A stretch of DNA of 64,000 nucleotides, from the NCBI GenBank assembly GCA_037013685.1, contig CM072908.1:2059001-2123000 (forward strand). The letters run 5' to 3'. The translations under genes and the position numbers were made by a program. Each line of letters starts with the position of its first letter. The first letter of the stretch is position 1. Origin of the DNA: Acridotheres tristis (Eukaryota > Chordata > Aves > Passeriformes > Sturnidae). Positions 58,171 through 64,000 of this stretch are shown here, piece after piece. The notes under the pieces were generated by a model. It did not search any database and was not told where the DNA came from. It saw only the letters and a program-made list of their open reading frames with translations.

Positions 58171-58814
58171 CAATGAGAAAATTCTGGGAGTCCTCAGGAG
58201 CTGAGAGCTGAAATTTTGTTTTCCCTTTGTGGCCACCGTGCCTCAAACCACATTTTGTGACCTCTGTGCACGTGGGAACAGAGCTCTGGTACCAGATTTT
58301 GACACTAATTGCAGCCCATCCATTGCACCCGCCTAAAATAATTAAGCAGTGGGATTCCAGCTTATTTTGAGATCAGAAATGACTGGGAAAAGAGTGGAAA
58401 AATTAATGGGTTGGTCGTGAAGAGGGTGCTGAAAGGTGCCTCCCAGAGTTGTGCTATTTACCTCAGGTCTGCATTAAAAATAAAAATAAAAATAAAAAAA
58501 AATACTTTGGGTGAAAGGAGGTTGCTTTCCAGAATGCAATATAATCCTGCTGCCAAATTTAGACACATAAACATGGAGCCTGCTCAGCTTTTAAGGGCTG
58601 TCTGTGTGAAAAGTGTATTTGCTCAGGATTAACCCAAAAGGACTCTGGAAAATATAATTTTAGCTTTAAAAAAACCCCCTCAGGGTGCTGCTTGTTCTGC
58701 CTCATTTAGAAATCAAGGGAGAGTTCCCACTGCACTTTGGGGATGGCACCGTGTGTGGAAATCTTGATTTCTCCCTCAGAACAAGGTGGAAATGAACATT
58801 CTTCACTCAGAAAT

Positions 58815-59685
58815 GGCTGTGCCACCCTGCCTGGCTGTGCCACCCTGCCTGGCTGTGCCACCCTGCCTGGCTGTGCCAGCCTGCCTGGCTGTGCCACCCT
58901 GCCTGGCTGTGCCACCCTGGCTGTGCCAACCTGGCCTGGCTGTGCCATCCTGCCTGTGCCATCCTGTCCTGCCTGTGCCATCCTGACTGTGCCATCCTGT
59001 CCTGGCTGTGCCAACCTGGCCTGGCTGTGCCATCCTGCCTGTGCCATCCTGCCTGGCTGTGCCATCCTGTCCTGGCTGTGCCAACCTGTCCTGGCTGTGC
59101 CATACTGTCCTGCCTGTGCCATCCTGCCTGGCTGTGCCAACCTGTCCTGGCTGTGCCATCCTGCCTGTGCCATCCTGCCTGGCTGTGCCATCCTGTCCTG
59201 GCTGTGCCATCCTGTCCTGGCTGTGCCAACCTGTCCTGGCTGTGCCATCCTGCCTGTGCCATCCTGCCTGGCTGTGCCAGCCTGTCCTGGCTGTGCCATC
59301 CTGGCTGTGCCATCCTGGCTGTGCCATCCTGTCCTGGCTGTGCCATCCTGGCTGTGCCATCCTGACTGTGCCATCCTGTCCTGGCTGTGCCATCCTGCCT
59401 GTGCCATCCTGGCTGTGCCATCCTGGCTGTGCCATCCTGTCCTGGCTGTGCCATCCTGCCTGTGCCATCCTGGCTGTGCCATCCTGTCCTGGCTGTGCCA
59501 TCCTGCCTGTGCCATCCTGGCTGTGCCATCCTGTCCTGGCTGTGCCATCCTGGCTGTGCCATCCTGCCTGTGCCATCCTGTCCTGGCTGTGCCATCCTGC
59601 CTGGCTGTGCCATCCTGGCTGTGCCATTCTGTCCTGACTGTGTCACCCTGTCCTGGCTGTGCCATCCTGGCTGTGCCAGTGCTGA
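58815..59685. repeat. Tandem array, CTGGCTGTGCCATCCTG 17-bp-based unit
   Basis: About 55 units of CTGTGCCATCCTG with CCTGG, TCCTGG and CCACC variants. It gives long open frames in all three forward and reverse frames because the unit has no stop codons. Confidence 0.96.
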
Positions 59686-59689
59686 GAGC

Positions 59690-62600
59690 AGGAAACCCTT
59701 TGTCCCTGAGGAACGAGCCGTGACTCACAGGGACAGAGGCTGCTCAGTAACTGCTGCTGCTGCTGCTGCTGATCACACTTTGCTGACTCCAACTTGATTT
59801 TTTTCCACCTCTTTTTTTCCTTCAGCCTTAACCAGTTCCTCACTGGCTGGTGATAAAGCTCAGCCAGATCATCCTACCATTAATTAATTCCCTTAAAACA
59901 CAGAAATCCCAAATGATAATGTTTCACCTGCTGGGCCAACTCCTTGCTCACAATTCCACATCCTTGTCTTAACACCAATCATTGGACAAGTGACAAAGGA
60001 ATTCCAAAGTATTCCAGCTGCTGAGAGGCTCCAGGAGTGTTTTTTTTTTTTTTTCTAGATCTGGACACACCAAAAGCAGTGACATTCCCTCAGCACAACA
60101 CCTGCCTGAGCAGCACCAAGCCTCAATTACTGAACAAATTTAAAAAAAAAAACCTCTCATTTTTTAAACAATAGTTCATGTTTTCTACTTCAAACAAAAC
60201 TGTAGCCACTTCCATTTAGCCTTGTCAAGGTGCCACTGTCCCTTCAAACTCCTCCTCCTTCCCATTATTTTGCAGAAAATTCCAGTTACATTCAAAGGGG
60301 ACAAGTCTCAGTTTTGGAGTTCTTAGTGTCCATGCATAGAGCAAGATGAAAAAAATCCCTAAATCAGGGATTTGACAGGAAAGTGATGCATCAGATGGTT
60401 TTTTGGAATTCTCTGACTCACAGAACTCCTTGTTTCACTTTTATTCCTCAGTTTTGTAGGGAAAGCCAAGCAGGAATGGATTCTTCCACAGGAAAAACCA
60501 GCACCCTGTGTTTGCTCCAAGCTACCTCAGATGTTTACAGGAGTTATTGATATTTTGATTTCTTTATTTTAAAAAGCAGCAGGGGAAAAAAAATAAAACA
60601 AAAAAACCCACTTTTCAAACCCATTTGAGCTCAGCAAATGCTCCAGGCTGGGTACAGTTGTTTTTGGACCCCAAATCAGGATGTTTTCCTGGAAACCAGA
60701 GAACAGCATGAATGGTGAAAAGAAAAGATGACATTTGAGTCAGCCCCAGGTGCTGTTTGGAAGATCAGGATTTTCACCTCAGCCAGGTTTTACAGCTGGT
60801 GGGAACAAGGCTGGTTTGGTAAATTTGGAATTTCTGCATCAGGGATCCCACCCAAGCACAGCTGGCTCCAGGATTTGAGGAGTCCTGGAGCCAATGTAAA
60901 CCAAAATTTTGATTTTTCACATGAAAATTCTCCATTTAACAGTGCATGAGCTCACCAGAGTAAAGGTCCCACTGTTTCTGCTCAGCAATTATTAACTCTA
61001 TTAATTATTAATGCCCTGAAAGGTGTTTTGTACATCAAATACTCATAAACATCCCCTGGTATTGGCTGATTTACTCCCTTTTGAGACTGGAGTTTATTAA
61101 TGGAAGAAAGAACAGTTCTCACAATAAAAATATCACAACAATTCTGTTGGTTTTTTTTTTTTTTTTTGCAGAGAAATCCTCCAGCAGCAAAAGGAAGAGG
61201 CATCACCCCCTGTCCTCTCCCTCTGATATCAAAAAACCCCAAAACAAAACCAACCAACCAAACAAAAAAAAACCCAGACCCAAAGCAAACAAAAACCCCA
61301 CAAACAACAACAAACAAAACCTCAAATAGAAATAAACCACACACACAAAAAAAAAAACCAAAAAAACGAAACATGCTCCAAAAAACCAGGTTTTAGGGAC
61401 ACCAGCTATCAGAAAATGATTTCTCTTTATTTCTCTTTTTGTTGCTGCAGTTGTGTGCAGCCAGGGGCACCCCACAGCCTGTCCACATGAAATCATCCCT
61501 GAAAACACTGGGAAGAAATCCCTTCACACAAATCCTTTCACATTTTAGGATTTAAGGATTCTCAAACCTTTTGCCTGCCTACAACCAGCAAATCAGAGCA
61601 GAATTTTCCTCCTAGTGCCTTTACAAACTCCTGGTTTGTTTTTTTTTTCTTATAGTTTTTAGTAATAAAGTTTCTCTTTGTACCATTTAAACTTATTTTA
61701 CCTTCCTCCTAATCCTATCTCACAACAGAAAAAAATTTCAAATTAACAAACCAAAACCAGTACAAGAAACCCCTGGTTGGAATCAGGTCCCTGGAGCAGG
61801 AGAAGCCATCGTTACAGCCCAGCCCATGACGAATTCAGAGTGAAATTCATGTGAAATTCATGTGAAATTCATGTGAAATTCATGTAAAATTCATGTGAAA
61901 TTCATGTGAAATTCATGTGAAATGAGCCAAAACGAGAGGAGACAACACCCAAAAATGTTCCTGTGCAGAAGTGGAGAGTGGCTGCCCAGGAGCTGCAAAC
62001 CCCAGAGCAGCAAAGGGTTAATTCAGGCAGCAAACGCTGATCTGCTGCAATTTAAACACAATTTAAATGTTTTTATTTCCCACTCGTTTGGGTTTCAATC
62101 CTTGCTACCAAAGAGACCAAACTTCTTGATTTGCAGTGGAACAGAGAGGTTGGTATTTTATAAAAAAAAAATCGGAATTAACTTTGTACTCCCCAGCAGT
62201 ATCAGAAATCTTCTGATTGAATCATTGAATGTCATTTCCTCATGGTTACCACCATGGAGCACCAAGAAATTTTTTAGAGAAAAAGAAAAAAGTCTTTCTA
62301 AAGAAAGACTGGAAATTGCTCCAGGTTTTTAGGAAAAAGCTGCAGGAAGAAATTATTTCCCATTTTCCCCTTTCCCATATACAATCAGGCCTGATTCTCA
62401 GCTGGAAGGTATTTTTAAATTTAACTGGATTTATTTCTGGCTGAAATAACTTTTTTTTTTATGCCCAGAAGCCTCTAAAACACTTCAAGAAACCATGCTG
62501 ATGTCACTGAACGCCACATTTTTTTAAAAAAGAGAAAACTCTTAAAAATGTATTTAGTTCTTACTCTGGTAAAAATTATTGCTCTTCAAGAGACAACCAA

Positions 62601-64000
62601 AATCCTGTTTGTCAGAAGTATTACTTGCTAATATGAAAAATAAATTATATTTTTGCCACTGCCACCACATTGCTGGGCTGACCTTTCCAAAATGGGGCAG
62701 CAAGCTCCACATTTGCAATGGGATTTGGTTCAAAGAAACAAAAATTCAGAGTTTTCATCCCCTCCAAGTCAGCTGATTTCCTATTTTAGAGCCAACTCAG
62801 TCCAGCTCAAACCTGATCACTGAGAGAAAATTCCTGAATTTCTTCTCTCCAGCTGAGCTTGCTGCCTGCAGTTAAGTGCATGGAATCCAAGAATTAAGGA
62901 AATTTCATTTCTATTCCAATTTTGAGGGACCTTTCCAGCCCCATGAATGACATAAAATCACCACCCAAGCTCTGTAATGAACACCAGGAATTTGTCTGGT
63001 TTTCAACCATTTCCTCTCAGAACAGCAAAACAGTGAAAATCTTCAATATTTTAATTTTTGAAGCTTTCCTGTTTGCAGCCTTTTTTTTTTTTTTTTTTTT
63101 TTTTTTGTTACCACAGCCACACATGCACATAAACCTTTGTTAAGTGTGCAGATTCAGTGGGATAAAGATATTTTGGAGAGGAAAAGCAGCTCCTAAAAAA
63201 AGCTTGGTGAGGATATCCTGGACTCAGGCTCCCTCTACAGAAAATCAGGGGCACTTTTCCATCTCTCTCTGCTCGTTCATTAAAATGAGTTTCAAATTCC
63301 ATTGAAGGAAGTTGACACAACCCTGAGGTGTAAAAACTTTGGAATACAAAGAGTTTTTGCACGAGGAAAACACAAAATCCTGAGAGATTGAAGATGTTGG
63401 GAAGGAATTCCTGCCTGGGAGGATTTGAAGCAATGATTTGCACAGATTATTTTCTTCCCTTTCAGTTTATTCTCTCCTAGCAGAAAAAAAAAAAAAAAAA
63501 AGAATAATTTTCAAGGAGTTTCCCAGCCTGAAGGAGCTCATTCTTTTCTCCTTCATCTCACCCCATCTCTAATAAAAATACAGAAATTAAATCACATTAA
63601 AGCACCCAGAACTGCCTCAAACCCCACAAAAAAAAGCAGAATCCAAAGCAGAGCCCAGATTAAAAGTCCCCTGTCAGGGTTTATTTTTCACAGCTTTCAC
63701 AACTCCCTCCAACCATGCAAAACCAGCTGATTGTATCAGGTTTGTCCCAGGCACAAAAGTTTTTGCAGTTAATGAATAATTAGCTCTGAGTTTCTACTTG
63801 GACCAATTATCTGGATGTTCTACATGACAGGGATCAGTCAAAGACAAAAATAACCATTTTTTTTTTTTTTTATTAGCACAAAATAGAACACAAAAATCCA
63901 AGTGCCTTTTAAGGATGCACACACGATGCCCAAGGCACACCAAGGCTCCAGGTAAGACACAACAAAGAACTCCTGCAGGTAAATCCCAAGGAATTCTCAT
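59690..64000. other. Right flank, no gene seen
   Basis: I see a CTG/GCT run near 59,750-59,770, T and A runs, and a 12-bp GAAATTCATGTG repeat at about 61,835-61,925 in eight copies. No exon can be named. Two AATAAA motifs on the minus strand (near 63,684 and 63,870) could belong to the end of the next gene, which is minus-strand AURKAIP1 in human order, but this is not supported by any coding sequence here. Confidence 0.5.

Noticed and set aside
58706..59728. 340-codon open frame on the minus strand and 328-codon frame on the plus strand
   Set aside because: They are created by the 17-bp array. Every frame is open, so no frame is favoured.

Overview
The window is vertebrate nuclear DNA, most likely from a bird and possibly a songbird. 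There are no bacterial-style gene clusters. Two genes with GT-AG introns can be read. Short CR1-type LINE 3' fragments and solo retroviral LTRs are scattered through it, and a large share is made of short-unit tandem repeats. The gene order, DVL1 then MXRA8 with both genes on the minus strand, is the order I know from human 1p36.33 and its conserved bird counterpart.

Layout. Positions 1-21,335 are intron 1 of DVL1 (dishevelled 1). They hold a long chain of unrelated tandem arrays, one solo LTR and three CR1 fragments. The first coding exon of DVL1 is at 21,336-21,505 in a CpG-rich island (about 20,930-21,840). A 34-bp GC-rich array and a G-rich array (21,835-23,375) lie just upstream of it. 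Positions 23,380-31,045 are intergenic, with three more arrays.

MXRA8, a two-Ig-domain type I membrane protein, occupies 31,045 to about 51,900 on the minus strand. I could place all 11 coding exons with matching splice phases. They join to 1,311 nt, or 436 codons plus a stop, close to the human length of about 442. Its introns carry at least eight tandem arrays and several LTR-like insertions. One array in intron 6 is built from copies of the 3' end of exon 6 with its splice donor. A 321-bp tandem duplication in intron 2 copies the start of exon 3 with its acceptor. From 51,900 to 64,000 I see no gene I can name, only LTR fragments and four arrays.

The two genes belong to different pathways. 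DVL1 is a cytoplasmic Wnt signalling scaffold. MXRA8 is a cell-surface adhesion protein, also known as an alphavirus receptor. They share position and orientation only. Roughly a quarter of the window is tandem repeat by my manual tally. The most unusual features are the exon-derived array in MXRA8 intron 6 and the repeat arrays beside the DVL1 start.
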